64,000 nucleotides of DNA from Agelaius tricolor (GCA_023055355.1 JALJCS010000015.1:14800501-14864500); one strand, 5' to 3'. Shown: positions 24,201-36,322, numbered from the stretch's first letter. A program made the numbers and translations. Notes: generated from the letters alone by a model not told the origin.

Positions 24201-27200
24201 GAAGGGGCTGGGGAGGACAGCAGGAAGGTGAGGGGTATGTCCCAAGACACCAGGACCCCCTCCAAACCAGCTCTGGTTTTCTATAATTACAGCTCGGTTT
24301 TGGGATGGGAGACAGACTGGGGTGGGTCATCTCTTGCTGGGCATCCCCTGCACTGCCATCTGCCACCAGCAATGCCTGCTGAGGTACTCACTTCCAGGTC
24401 ACCTCCAGGCTGAGTTTGAGGGTGCCCAGGTCGTTGATATCCACAGCCACTACCTGGGGCAGAGCTGCAAAGAGGTCCTTGGTCTCACAGGACACATTGC
24501 CCACCACAACATGGTTGGCCAGGCTCTTTAGCTCTGTCACCTGGAGAAGGAGGAGAGGAAGGAGAGGAGGAAGTGAAACCATAGGCCAGTGAGGGCGATG
24601 TTTAGGTGAGGTGCTGGAAGTAAGCCCTAGGAAGTGGTGGAATCACCATCCCCGAAAATGTTCAAAAAACATGTGGATGTGGCACTTGAGGACACAGTTT
24701 AACGGTGGGATTGTGTTAACTAGGTTAACAGTTGGACTTGATGATCACAGAGGTCTTTTCTGACCTAAATGACTCTATGATGCAGGGGGATAGCCGGCCC
24801 ACCCCATCCCTGTCCTTTTATGCACTATACCTTGATGGAGAGGAACTCAGTGACGAGGGGCAAGAAAACCATTTCCTCGCTGTCCCACACCTGCTTGCTG
24901 TTCACCTCAATGCGCCCTCGCAGCTTCCACCGCTGCCGTCCATACTTCATGAAGATCTGGGGATACAGAGGTATGGGTATGGGGGAGACATGACCCTAGA
25001 GTGATGGGTGCTCTCTGTATGTCCCTAGGCATGGCCATGGACTCATGCCACCCACCACCACCACTCTGCAACACGCCCTCCACGCCAGCACCCACCTACA
25101 CCCCTCAGACACCCCAAGGACACCAGGGCAGAGGAAGAGCAGAACCCAACCCATATGGTCCCACCAACCTCATACTGGTCACCAGCACAAAGCCGGGCAA
25201 AGCCTGCCAATCCTGCAAGAGAAGGCAGAGGGGCGTCAGCAGGCAGCAGGCAGGCAGGCAGGCAGCGGGACAGGGATGGAGCAGGACAGGGTACCTTTCA
25301 TCCGGATGTGGAACTCGCCCAGCTGGCTCTCCAGCTCATTCTCCAACAGACACATATTCTGGGAACAGACAGGTGGATGGACAGGACCTATGAGCAGCCA
25401 GCCATGGGCTCAGCACCCTGCCAGCCCAGCCAGCCAGCTGCCTCACCTCTGTGTACTCCTTGTAGCCCTTGCTGGCCTCGGCCAGGCTCTCGCGTGCCTC
25501 CCGGCTGCCCGGCGAGCCGGTGCTGTAAGCCTTGACCATGTTGTGGGCTCCATCACGGAGCCGCCGCTGGATGCAGTAAGCCTCATACAGCTCATCTATC
25601 TGCAAGGACAGGCCTGAGCTGCAGTGACAGGCACAGGGCTGGGAACAGCACAGCCACCCCAGTACTGCCCCAGGTCTCACCTTGCTGGCATGAAACTCCA
25701 GGCGACGCAGGAAGCGCTCGATTGACTTCACTTGCTGGAAAAGCAGAGGAGATGGTGTGAGCGGCAGCACAGGCCCTCCGTGGAGGAGCCACAGGTCACA
25801 ATGTGGCCTCTGCAAGCCCTGCACTGAGGCTGGGGTCCTGCCTGGGAGCTGCAGGGTGGCAGCCAGTGGGAAGCACCCATGCTACAGCCTCCTCCAGACT
25901 CTCGTGCACCAGAAGGTCCTCCAGGAGCCAAGCCAGGCTCCAGGCTGCTTTTTTTCCCAGACTGTGAGTTAACCCATGCCCTGCACTCACTAACAACAGC
26001 TTCTGTTTGCCTGAAAGGGGTTACAAGATCATCTCTGCTTCATCCCCTTCCCACCTGGGCCACCCTGCCTGCAGAGCCCCAGACCCTCTCCTTCCCAGGG
26101 GACAAGGCAGCAGGGCAGTGCTAGCAGAGCGGGGCTGGCAGTAGCACATCCCAGGCACAAGGAAGGGGAATACAAGGGGAATGAGACACTGATCCCGCTT
26201 ACCTTATCCAGATCGTAGAGAAAGCCCTGGAGGAAAGATGAGAGGGATAAGATGTAGCACAAAGCCAGCTCTGCCCACCCAAAGAAGACCCAGCACATGG
26301 CACCCACCACCCATAGCACGGCAGTGGGACATGCAGCACCCAGCCAGGGCTGGAGAGTGCATGACAGAGGGATGGGAGCCCCAACACCAGAGCCTGGGCT
26401 GGCCCCTACAACCCCACAGAAACAGGCTCAGCCCCAGGCACAGATGGACCATGAGTTGTCCCAGCTGTGCCCACAACCTCAGCTGTTTACCCAAAGCACC
26501 ACTCCCCATAAGGCTCTTCCCAAGCAGCACTTACCAGGCGTGAATTCCTCTTGGACTCCCGGATCTGCGTGCTGAGCTTCTCCAGTTCCAGCTGGTGCAC
26601 CTCCAGGTAGGCTCTGGGGGCAACCACACCATGGGGGTCAGGTTGGGATGCTGTGTCCAGGGCTCCTGTTCCCCACAGCCCACACCAGCCCAGCACACGT
26701 GTCAGCACATCCCCACTCTCTGTTTCAGCACACAGGTGTGGGAACCCATATATGCCTCTACATGGGATGTGGGACCCCACAATCTGGGACACCAAGGCAA
26801 AGTGCCCAAGAGACCTGGCATGTCCCTGCCTGGTAGGAGCAGAGAGCTGCCAACCCCAAGCCATATCACAAGCTGTCCCCATGCCCCTCAGGAGCTCTCA
26901 GCCTCCACCCACCCAGCACTTACGTCAGGCCCTTCTTGAGAGCTTCGTACACCTCGTCCAGGCGGTTGGGCTGAGGCACCTTGGGTGGTGGGGATTTGTG
27001 GGACATTGAGAACATCCTACTGACCCTGGAGCCAGTCTTGCGGGAGACAGTGGGGGTGAAAGGTGAGAGATTCCTGGGGAGAGAGGCTGGGATCAGCACA
27101 CAGCACCAGGGTCCTTCTGGGTGCTCCAGCAAGCCAGGCACCCGTCTCTAGAAAAGGGTGATGTCTGGCATGAAGGCCAGGTCCACTGGGCCAGGTCCAC

Positions 27201-28877
27201 CAGGTCCCTGGTGCCAGCTGGGGAAAGACAAGGCAAAGGAGGATGGCACCACCTGAAATGAAACTGAATTCCTGGAGGGTCCGTGAGGACACCTCCAGCC
27301 CTGGCTGCGCTCTAAAGGGGGCATGCTTGGCTCCATCCCAGCACCCGGATTGCCAGGGGCATAGAGGGTGAAATATGCCACCCTGTGCTTCCAGGGTCAG
27401 GCAAGGGTCCCAATCCATCATGGGAGCATCCTGGGGACCGGCAGCCCTGTCACCTCATCACCCAGCACAGCCACATGGGGCAGGGACATGATGCTGTGCC
27501 TCTCCAGATGTCACCAAACCTGCTGGATGGAGCTGCCTCCCCCAGCCGACCCGCAGGATGCCGACCCAGCGCTGGGACCTGAACACCACCCTTCCTGCCT
27601 TGTGCAATGGAGTCACTCCCCAACCCAGCAACGCCTCACTCAGACCTTCCCTTCCTCCTTCCCAAGCATCGTCGTGCCACCAGTGCCCAGGAGACACCGT
27701 GGGCTCCTCATTTCCCAGCCTGTACCTCCCATCCTGTGCTGCTCTTCACAGAAGTGACCAAAAGACTTCCCCGAATCATGGGTGGGGAAATTAATGTCTT
27801 GGCCTCTTCCCAAGAGATGGGTAAGCACCTAATTTCCACCATTCCTTCTCCTTCCCATCCTTCAAGGTCCCTGGAGGCATCTCCCAGCAGCATCTCCCTG
27901 GCAACCACTTGGTTGCAGGCATCTAAAAGTCCTCACTCTTCTCTGTCTCTAGGGGCCCCCTCTGGTACCCACAAATCACCAGCGATGTGCTGGTGACCTG
28001 GAAAATGTCACTTGGCCCAGCGGCTGGACAGGACTTGGGGACAGAGTTGAGCAGAGCGGGAGGTCAGAGCACAGGGAGGCTCTGCCTGCTACCCAAGAAC
28101 TACCTGCAACACGGTAGCCAGGAGCTAGGGATGGTGCAGAGAGGGTTGGTGGGGAAGTGCAGCACATGGGGATGCTCAGCAGAGAGGAGGAGGAAGGGTA
28201 TGAAGGGACCATAACATCACCAGTGGATGGAGAGGAAGGAGCAGGGAACAGTTGCTCCTCACACTGCAGCTGGTGGGCAGCTGGTAAAACCTTTCAAACG
28301 ACAGGTTTGGGGTGACCCTGAGGAAACCCTGATTCACACCAGCGCTCAACCCTGAAACTGGCTGCCGCAGGATGGCAAGGCCATCAAGACACTTCAAAGC
28401 CACCCCAGCTCTACCTCACCCATTAAACATTATGAGGTGGTCACAGGGAAGGTCTTAGGAGCTGGTTGAAGAATGAGGTGAGCTACATCTGCCCTCTCTC
28501 TCATGCTCTTGTGGCAGCAGCCACAGGGCTGCAGGGTCCTCACCCCAGCTGGAGCACAGCCTGGCAGAAGATTGGGATGATGGGCTCTGTCTCCTACATG
28601 GCCTCAGTGTTCCCTGCAGCCATCTGTGCCAGAGTCCCTGGCTACCAGAAAGATCCCTGAGGGAGATGATGGGACAGCTGGATGGAAAAGAGCCTCAGGA
28701 TGCACAGCAGGTCCCACACAGAGCCCCAGCCTGTCCCCATTCCCCGTGGCAGGCAGCATGAGCAGCCATCTCGTACCTGAAGGGCCGGTCGGCCGATGAG
28801 TTCACTCCGGCGAAGGACTGGCTCCTATTGATCTTGGTGACGAGGACTCGGCGCTGCGGGCGCACAGACAGTGACAT
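18225..28877 (-). CDS. RIPOR1: RIPOR1, Rho family-interacting cell polarization regulator 1
   Basis: Full coding region in 22 exons, all with AG/GT borders and matching phases. As transcribed they are 28877-28777, 27073-26924, 26613-26535, 26226-26203, 25734-25681, 25599-25447, 25358-25295, 25212-25169, 24956-24831, 24540-24392, 24207-24078, 23871-23731, 22987-22175, 21881-21742, 21432-21258, 21103-20968, 20798-20637, 20499-20341, 19997-19801, 19694-19611, 19414-19324 and 18322-18225. The sum is 3,270 bases, or 1,089 residues. Hallmarks in order are [10 protein letters not shown] at the start, RNRSQSF-like [27 protein letters not shown], the coiled-coil [61 protein letters not shown], and a C terminus of ASMASTAF. 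The family protein binds active RhoA/C and links it to the MST-type kinases STK24 and STK26, and steers the Golgi during directed migration. The start is the first Met of the conserved N terminus; a longer start is discussed separately. The human protein is about 1,220 residues, longer mainly in the low-complexity middle. Confidence 0.95.
19324..19997 (-). CDS. RIPOR1: RIPOR1 C-terminal HEAT/ARM-like exons
   Basis: Three exons (19997-19801, 19694-19611, 19414-19324) encode helical repeats. Typical blocks are [57 protein letters not shown] and [20 protein letters not shown]. They fold as ARM/HEAT-type helices and are the conserved C-terminal part of the RIPOR family. The two short introns between them are under 300 bases. 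Confidence 0.93.
21967..22140. repeat. Intronic minisatellite in RIPOR1, unit about 40 bp
   Basis: About four imperfect copies of a unit like GGCCCCATCCCCATC...GGGCACTGCCAGCAGG, filling most of the 293-base intron just downstream of the large exon. The donor at 22175/22174 lies outside the array. Confidence 0.7.
22175..22987 (-). CDS. RIPOR1: RIPOR1 large low-complexity exon
   Basis: A single 813-base exon (271 codons) starting [16 protein letters not shown] and ending LEEMLL. The middle is rich in Ser, Pro, Ala and Glu and poorly conserved, but it keeps the landmarks [20 protein letters not shown] and [13 protein letters not shown]. In human RIPOR1 the corresponding region is longer because of Thr/Pro/Ser-rich repeats, which are absent here. 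It joins the N-terminal Rho-binding half to the C-terminal helical-repeat half. Confidence 0.93.
23385..23505. repeat. CACCAG-rich simple repeat in RIPOR1 intron
   Basis: Irregular runs of ACCAGCACCATCACACCAGT-type words, based on a degenerate CACCAN unit, in the intron between the cassette exon and the large exon. Confidence 0.65.
23731..23871 (-). CDS. RIPOR1: RIPOR1 putative cassette exon, 47 codons
   Basis: Phase 0 at both ends, 141 bases, residues 359-405. It has a long pyrimidine tract and AAG acceptor at 23872 and a strong CGC|GTAAGT donor at 23731/23730. The peptide includes [15 protein letters not shown] and SCSCGDVSS. It falls between REQAFY and NMLRRQ, which are adjacent in the human RIPOR1 protein as I remember it. 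RIPOR2 has a similar block at the same place (SALQDTFFAKL, then a Ser-rich SFSDLPS segment). I infer an ancestral exon kept here, possibly alternatively spliced. Confidence 0.75.
24615..24782 (+). mobile_element. CR1 LINE 3' fragment in RIPOR1 intron
   Basis: Contains the CR1 blocks GTGGCACTTGAGGAC and GACTTGATGATCACAGAGGTC, and ends ATGACTCTATGATGC. It is antisense to RIPOR1. Confidence 0.85.
26203..26226 (-). CDS. RIPOR1: RIPOR1 24-base microexon
   Basis: Eight codons, residues 111-118, reading GFLYDLDK. It is flanked by a CTCCAG acceptor and an AAG|GTAAGC donor. Both ends are in phase 0, so skipping would keep frame. It lies in the N-terminal helical segment that carries the Rho-binding region, between exons reading RNSRL and QVKSIERF. 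Family proteins have the same residues continuously, which confirms it is real. Confidence 0.92.
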
Positions 28878-28903
28878 CGTTGAGTGTGACCTGGAGGGCC
28901 GCC
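28878..28903 (-). other. RIPOR1: RIPOR1 5' part of first common exon
   Basis: The exon holding the conserved Met starts at an acceptor TGTCCCCAG|GG at 28904/28903. The 26 bases before the ATG have no stop in frame and read RPSRSHST after one borrowed base. So they are either 5' untranslated, when the first exon is non-coding, or translated, when the 34.27 kb exon is used. Confidence 0.75.
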
Positions 28904-31900
28904 CTGGGGACAATGACACATCAGGGTCACCAGCAGCAGGGTGAGGACACACATGCAGGCAGGACTGCCACCAGCACTGAGAATAGCACCCACGGACCAT
29001 GGGTTGGGAGACTTCCCGCTCTCTCAGTCCAAGAACCCTCCTGGTGGCACTGGGACACAGATCCCATGCTGTCCCCAGAGATATTGCCCTTGGTGAAGTG
29101 GGGCTCTGGGCACTGGGAGCTCTCAGTGGGCACACCCAGACACACATGTCCCAGGTTGGCCCTGTGGGAGTTACAGAAAGGGGCTGATGCCTGGTGCCTA
29201 CCATGGCCCTTCCCAGATACATCCATGGCAAACTACACGGTGCCCAAGCCCAGACACCTCCTCCTGAACCCCACCTTCTCCTATGTCCGTTGTCACCCAG
29301 GCCACCCTGCTGCAGGGGCAGGAAAGACACAGGGCTGGACTCAGCTGCCCAGCCCTTCGCTGACTCCTCACTTGCTTCCGCTCACTCCAGCAACCAGGAG
29401 GGAAACCCAAGGACAACAAAGCACTTTGAAAAGTTCCCAGCTTTGCCAGGAGCTCTGTGTGGGGGAAGAAAAGGCCAAGCCATTCCCTGCCAGACCCTGG
29501 AAACTCTGTGCAGGCCACACGTGTCCAGCCCCAAGGCTGCTGCACCCTGTCCTCTGCTCCTGGCAGCAACAGCGTCAGGAACCTTGAAACCACTGCCATG
29601 AGCTGCCTGTCCCCACCACAGCTGATGCAGTTTATGCCAGCCAGGGAGAGAGCACTTTTCTGAGTCTCAGGGCCTGCACCTGGCTGCCAGTCTGCATCAC
29701 AGGAACCATCCCTGTAGCCCTGGCCAGGGCTGGGCCTTGGGGAGAGCAGCCCAAAGGACAAAGCAAGAGCAGGGGAGAACAGGGCTCCTGCCCCTGCCAC
29801 GCCCAGCACTGCCAGCTGTGCACAGGAAGGAGCCCAGCCCACAGGGCAGCCGCTGAGGAGCAGGATGCAGGATGCTCCACTTCATTCTGGCCACCACTGA
29901 TGGCAGGTCAATCCCCCTGCTCCAGCCAGCCCTGAGCAGAGCTGTGGCAGCTGCTGGGGATGAGCCCACACGGTGCCCAGCATTCACACACCACCAGGGA
30001 CAGACAGGCAGGACCCCAGGGACGCCAGCCAGCTTCCCTGGCTGACAGACTGAGCCAGAGCCACCTTCCTCCATCCTAAGGAGCTCACTTTGCCTTTCCA
30101 GAGCCACATCCCTCCAACCTAAGGAGCTCACTTTGCCTTTCCTCCTGTCTCCAGCATGGCCGACTGAACAGCGCAGGGACGCAGGCACTGCTGGGGCTTC
30201 CACCCCCACCCCATCCCATCCCCATCCCAACCCCACTCCTTCCCCATGGCCAGGAGCCCAGCTCAGCCTGGTCCCACATGGTTCACACCCACTCACTGTG
30301 TCCCTCACCACCCCGCACGCCAGGCTGTGGCCAGGGATTTGCAGCACCCAGGATGTGCCGGAGCCATTTGCAGTCAAAGCTAACCACTACCACCACTCAC
30401 CTCTATCCCAGTGGAGCCAGGAGGCAGCAGGTCCATCTGGTTCCCCCTTGGGACTCGTGTCCCAGCCCACACCACGGAGCCACTCGGCGGGTCCCACGGA
30501 CACAGCGTTATCTGGGTGCCAGTCCCTCCATTTTCCAGGACAACACTGTCCCAATTAAGCTCATTACCAAGAGCTGTAATCCCTGGCAGCCCGGCTGACC
30601 TGCAGGCCTGGGCAGATTACCCTCTGCAGGGATCTTTAATCTGCTCCCCACTGAGTGAGGAGGGCCTGTGGCACCCGTGCTACAGTGGCTCAGCCACCCA
30701 CCACCCACAGGACAAGGCTCTCATGTGTGGGGCAGGTCACAGTTAAAGGTGAGGACAGTCCTGCCAACCCATCTTTCTCCAGCCCACATTGCCACTTTGG
30801 AGCACAGAGGGCCCTCTAAGGAGGGTTTCCCAGGCAGGAGCCCACACTGGGAAAGGATGCTGAGGTTGTCAGAGAGAAAGATGCTGAGAGCATCAAGGGA
30901 AGGAGGATGCAGGAGGGGGAGAAGGATGCTGGGCGTGCTGGAGAGGACTGTTGCCCCAGCACAACTCAGAGCAATCTGCAGCCACCTCCACAGGCACCTT
31001 GGAGGCTCCAGCAGACACTTGTGCCATTCTGGGTCCTGCTCCAAAGCACTGGAGGCTCCCTCGCTGGCACAGGGAGCAGTGGCTGCTGACAGGACCACAT
31101 TCCTGCACTCCAGCCCTGGACCCGGCTCTCCCCCAAACATCCACCACGATGCACCATGGCACCCTGCATCCCCAGATCTGGCATCCTGCAACCAAGATGC
31201 TGTGCCAGGACACCAAGCCCCCTCAGGGAAGGGGGGACACCATACCCCTGCTCTGCAGGAGTGATGCTCCAGGAGCCCCAAGGATGCTCCAGGAGCCCCA
31301 AGGATGCTCCAGCCCAGCACCGGCAGCCAGCTGAAGGGCAGCACTCCCTGCATGAGGCAGGGCAGGCACGATGTGGGGTCTCTGTTCCTGGCACTCTTCG
31401 GCTTGGATCACAGAGGAGGAAAAATCCCCAGCATAGTGCATTCCTGACATTACCGAGATAAGAGGTACCTGGTACCAGCAGCACAGCCAGCCCCCACAGG
31501 GAGCAGAGCCTGGGGCATGCTTGGAAGGGACCATGGGCACCGTATCTCGCCCAGGATGGTGAGCCCCGTGCCAGGCTTGGCTGGCACCATCACAGCACCG
31601 GCACACTCATGTCCCTGCCATGGGCTAAAGCCCCAAGCACATCCTTTGTCTCTCCTGAGCAGAAAAGTTCCTGCCCCAAAGGTTCAGTCCCAGCAAGCCC
31701 CACCGCCCCCTGCCCTTAGTTAGGGCTCAGTGCTAACAAACCTGCCTCCCGACCAAGCTTTTCACCTTTTCCGTGCCACAGACTGCCTCCAGATCTCCCA
31801 GCGCAGGAAATGCAATCCTGGGAGTGTGTCCCTCTGTCCGTCCTTGGCCAGCACTGCCCGTGGGCAGCGGCCAGAAGGGCAGCGAGCAGCTGAACAAGCA

Positions 31901-34266
31901 GCACAGCACGGGCTGCTGGAGCCCACCCCGGGGCTCTCCAGCCCGGCTGCCGGCTCCTCTCTCGACGCCCGGTGCTCTGGAGATGATTGGGATCCCAAGA
32001 ATGCTGGTCTGAGCAGCGGAGGGGGCAGTCCGACCGGCTGGGTTGGTCCCAGCTGGTTTCTGTTTCCGACACTCAGACACCAGCCTCAGGTCGCTCCGGC
32101 GGGTTTATCAACACTGCCCTGGTCGGAGACGCCCCAAACTGGCTCCCCCTGAGTCCCCAGCCCTGCAGCCCTGGGAACTGGGGGTGCTCTGACCAGCACT
32201 TCCAGGGATGTCACTCACAGAAGGCCACCAATGCCCAGGGTGGCCAACCCAGCAGCCTCCAGCACCCCTCACCTCGGGGAAGGCACCCAAGGGGCTGGGC
32301 TGTGGTCCCTGCACTAATGGCACTGCGGCGATCCCCGGGGCACAGCAGGGCGCATTGTCCCTCAGTGGGGGAGGCCACGATGGCCCCGGGACCATCAGCC
32401 TGCCCGTGGTGTCCGGGGCAAGTGGGGGGTCCTGCCACACCTCACCCCAGCACCTCTGGGTGGAAGCTGGGCGCACGGCGGGGGTGACCTCGGGAGCCTG
32501 TGAACGCAGCCCGCTGGCTCGGCTCCCCCGGGAGCAGCCGCTGCGTCCGTGTTTGCACAGCTGCGGCCCCGCTGCCCCGACCCAGGCACGTACCCCGGCC
32601 CCCGCCGGCCCCTTCCGGCCCCGGGCCGGCCCTTGGCCGGCTCCCAGCGTGGGCTGGAGCAGCTCTTTCCTCCCACCACGCCTCATCCCCCCTCAGCACA
32701 GAGGATGGGAGCATCCGGGGACCGAAGCCATCACGCCTTGGTCACAAGGAGCCTGAGAGCCGCCTCTTCCCTGACCTCTCCACGCTCTGCCTCTCCTCCA
32801 GGAAGGCAGGACACCCCCGGTTCCTTCTCGTGCTGGGCAAAGAGAGGGATTGGGGGCTTTTGGGAGTCAGATGAGTCAGTGAATGGCATCCGGGCTCCCG
32901 TGACTCACCCGGAGAGAAAGTCTCAGCCATAAGGTCACAGCCCCCCACGGGAACAGGGAATGGCGGTTTGGTTGTTTGGGTGCTGGCTGCTCTCGGCAGT
33001 TTGGGGTGGATGGGTGCTGGGTGCTCTCAGCCCCATGGCAGTAGGGACATGGCGCTGATATCCGCCCCTGTGGCCAGGGGAGGCTGCTGGCTCCTTGGGC
33101 CAAGTGGGAGGGCAGCAGGAAAGGGAAGGAGCTGCGAATGGGAAGAATTGGAGGAAGTGCTTATTTACCCCGCGGAGTATCCCTGAGGAAGGGCAGGGCA
33201 CGGCACAGGCGGACACTCACAGCCAGTTCCTCGGGGGGGCTCACAGCCCCCGACCCTGCCACTCATCCCACAGGCTCCCTGTCTCCAGCCAGGAGGAGAT
33301 GCAAACCCAAACTGTAACACAGGGAAGCAGCCACCTTCTGAGGCAGGGGGTTTCCCAGGGGCTGGCAAAGCTCAAGCCCAGTGTGTTCTCTAGGATGGCT
33401 CCTGGGAACCAGCCCAGGACTACAGTGGTCCTGGTGAAGTGAGTCCCCCACCACCGAAGGCACAAACCAAGCACCCAGTCAGGGTCCCCACGGACACTAC
33501 TTATCTCGGTACCCTGTGAGACGGGGCTGCATCCTGGCCATGGGCACCAGACTCTGCTCCTGAGTGGGCTGTGATCCCTCTCAGAAGTGCTGGGAACCTC
33601 TGGAGGGATCCTCCTGGGACTGGCATAACCTTGTGGAGGTCCCACATGCCACCTTCCCCCTAACATCTCCAGAGTGCTCTGCTGGGTACCGGTAGCTGCC
33701 CCCACAAATCCTGCCCAGACAACTTGGTCCAAGTGCACTAAAGCAACCCCAAGGCCCTCTGTTCTGCCCAGGTCCCCTGGGGCCACCATGCCAGGGACGC
33801 TTGACATGAAGATGGGCTCTGTTTGTCGTCAATAGACATGGGGGCATGAGCGGGGAAAAAACAGTTTGCTGAGGAACTGTGCTGCCATGGCATCGGGTGC
33901 TGCTCTGGCATCAGGGGTGCATCACCCCAGAGCAGCTGGCAGCTGTGGCCCCTCTCCTGCCTTGAGACACAGTGGATCTCAGTGTAGGCAAGAGCAGATC
34001 AGGCACCCAGGGGGTTCTATCCTGCACGGAGACCCTATCCTGCCACCCCGTCAGCACAACATGCCGTGACAACCACATCCCTTGCAGGTGGCGGGTGCGT
34101 ATGTCCTTGGCGTCCCTGTCAGGGAGAGCTTTCCCCTCAAGAAAACTCCTCACCCCAAAAAACCCCGCCTGAGCCCAGCCACATCACCCCGGGAGCCTCG
34201 AACTGCTGGGGGTCCCCAAATTATCGCCGTTCGCTGGGGAGCCCTGGCGCTGCCGGTGCTCGGTAC
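28904..34266 (-). other. RIPOR1: Putative RIPOR1 first intron
   Basis: The interval between the common exon and the candidate exon at 34267-34285. It contains no recognisable coding sequence. It carries a local duplication at 30065-30140 (AAGGAGCTCACTTTGCCTTTCC twice), a 22-base tandem repeat at 31267-31310, and a GC-rich island near 32.47-32.67 kb with a GTACGTG donor at 32594/32593 that could end another first exon. Confidence 0.45.
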
Positions 34267-34860
34267 CTTTCGGTTTGCCATTCATGGCGTGCTGCGGCAG
34301 CACATCCCCCTCGGGCTGGGCTCAGCGTCCCGGGTGGCTGTTGTTCTCTCATGCCGTCTGTCCGCCCGAGTGCGGGGGCCGTGGCCGGAGGGCCCCCCCG
34401 GGCAGCAGTCTCCTCCCCCGCTTCCCCTGCCCGCGGGCTGACATCACTGCCCAGCGCCGCAGCCCCGGCGTGACTCAAGGGGACGGAGGATGGGAGGACA
34501 CGGGGAGGATGCCTGACCCCCCTGGAGGGAAGGGGCCCCACCAGCACCGGCTACACCAGGAGCACAGCACACTTCGGTCCCTATGCTTCCCTCCCCACCG
34601 TCCCCCTAGGGAAACTGAGGCACGGGTGGAAGGGAGGGGAACACACTGCAAACCACCCCCCCCCCCTGCTCCAGCCCCTCTCTGATCGCTTCCCTTAGAG
34701 ACCCCCGCTCCCGCCGGCACCCAGAGCCAGCACATGCCAGGGGCACACACCGCCCTGCCGAACGCCGGCCCTGAGCCGCACAGACCCGAGGCTGGGCGGG
34801 GGATGCACAGCCCCTCACCCCCGTCCCTGCCGGCTCCACTGCGGGCAGGCACAAAGCCGT
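34190..34860. promoter_or_regulatory. RIPOR1: CpG-rich block, candidate RIPOR1 promoter
   Basis: GC-rich sequence with frequent CpG and runs such as GGGGGCCGTGGCCGG, just upstream of and around the candidate first coding exon on the minus strand. An AT-rich patch lies a little further upstream at 34909-34970. No TATA box at a convincing distance was identified. Confidence 0.4.
34267..34285 (-). CDS. RIPOR1: RIPOR1 candidate alternative first coding exon
   Basis: An ATG at 34285-34283, in CACGCCATGA context, opens six codons (MNGKPK) plus one base, ending in AAAG|GTACCG at 34267/34266. Joined to the acceptor at 28903 it stays in frame: the split codon is Gly, followed by RPSRSHST and the conserved MSLSVRPQ. 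This would give an 1,104-residue protein. It sits in a CpG-rich block. The in-frame junction is seen directly; use as an exon is inferred. The exon's 5' end is not visible. Confidence 0.5.
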
Positions 34861-34908
34861 GGGCAGCTGATGCTCACACCACTGCCGCTTGCTTCTGCAT
34901 TGCTTGGG

Positions 34909-34970
34909 TTTAAATATAAGTATATATAAATATAATAAATATATATAGTTGTATTTATGTATATATAAAA
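34909..34970. repeat. AT-rich TATA/ATAA patch
   Basis: About 60 bases of almost pure A+T (TATATATAAATATAATAAATATATATAG and similar, interrupted by a few G/C). It stands out in otherwise GC-rich DNA. Confidence 0.8.
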
Positions 34971-36322
34971 CCACCGTGGCTTTGCTGTAGGCTTCCCACA
35001 GCATGCAATCCCGTGGTATGCCTGTGGGCATCCTCCAAGACCCAGGAGCCACTGGGAAAAGGGTTTCCTTGCTCAAAAGTCCCTACTTTGTATCCTGAGT
35101 ATCCAAAGCCTTGGAGGAGCTCACTTCAGCCAGGTGAAGCCCTCACAGGGCTCTCCAAAGACGCTGGGGTGCAATTCCTACGTGGGAATGTCTGTCCTGC
35201 TTTCCATGGGGGTCCAGCTCCCACAGCACAGTGTGGCAGACCCACCTGCTCTCCATGCCAATGCCAGCAGCCAGCAGCACCTCTTAGGCCCACAGCTCCC
35301 TGTTTAGTGCCTCTACAACCAGGAGACTCTGTGGCACAGATGTCACCATGCTTCAGCACTGGTCCTGGGAATACCCAAGACTGCAGCCCCTCTCCAGGTC
35401 GGACAAAGGCTGGAGCAGCCAGCTCTGTCCAGGCTGGGATCAGCTGCCCCTCTCCACGTCACTGGAGCAGGAAGAAACACCTCCCTCCCAGGCTCCTTTC
35501 CTGTTTGCTGCTGATTTTAGAGCAAGGTCAGGACAGGTTCAGGAGGAAAAGCACTGAGACAGAGTCTTGGGGGTCCTTGCAGATATGAGGTCCTCCCACA
35601 AAGTTAACCCCTCTCCCAGAGAGTGAGCCTGTTGTGGGATTGCTTCCCCAGCCCAGAGCAGGTCCCGTCCCCGCAGGTCCCATAGGGGACAAGAAGCATC
35701 AGGGGCTCCCACCCACGTATGGTGGCAGGGCTGCCCCACTGTGGGCACCCACATGTGGCTCTGGAGAAAGCCACAGTCAGGCCTGCAGAGCTGAGGTTGC
35801 AGCAGTGTCACCAGAGAGTGCTGTGACCCAAGCCTAAGGTCCCAGTGCCCAGGTGGGTGCACAGCATCAGCCACACTGGGAGGACAGCTGGAGCTGGTGA
35901 GGCTGGGCTGGCTCTCAGAAGCATCCAAAGAAAAACCATCCCAGGTGCCCACCAGCCTGCAGCCTCCATGCCAGTGCCAGTGCCATGGGGAGCCAGCAGC
36001 CCATCACACTGCAAAGCCCATCTCCACCCCAGCCTTCCAGAACCTGCACAAAGACCACGTCTCCTACCTCTCCCGGACACGATGCATCCCGCCGGCTCTC
36101 CCCACCAAAGGGCAGAGTCCCATCCTGGCGGCTGCCGTGGGCAGTGGCCACCAGCGGCTTTTCACCCCGTGCTGATTCCCCCAGGGAATGGCATCACTGC
36201 CGGCACCGCCCCAGCCCCGGCCATCCTAGTGCAGAGCCTGCCCCGGCTGGCAGCGTGCGGAGCCCGCGGCCGGCACACGGCCAGGCAGCGCGCCCGCAGC
36301 GCCGGCCATGCCAGCTTGTTTG

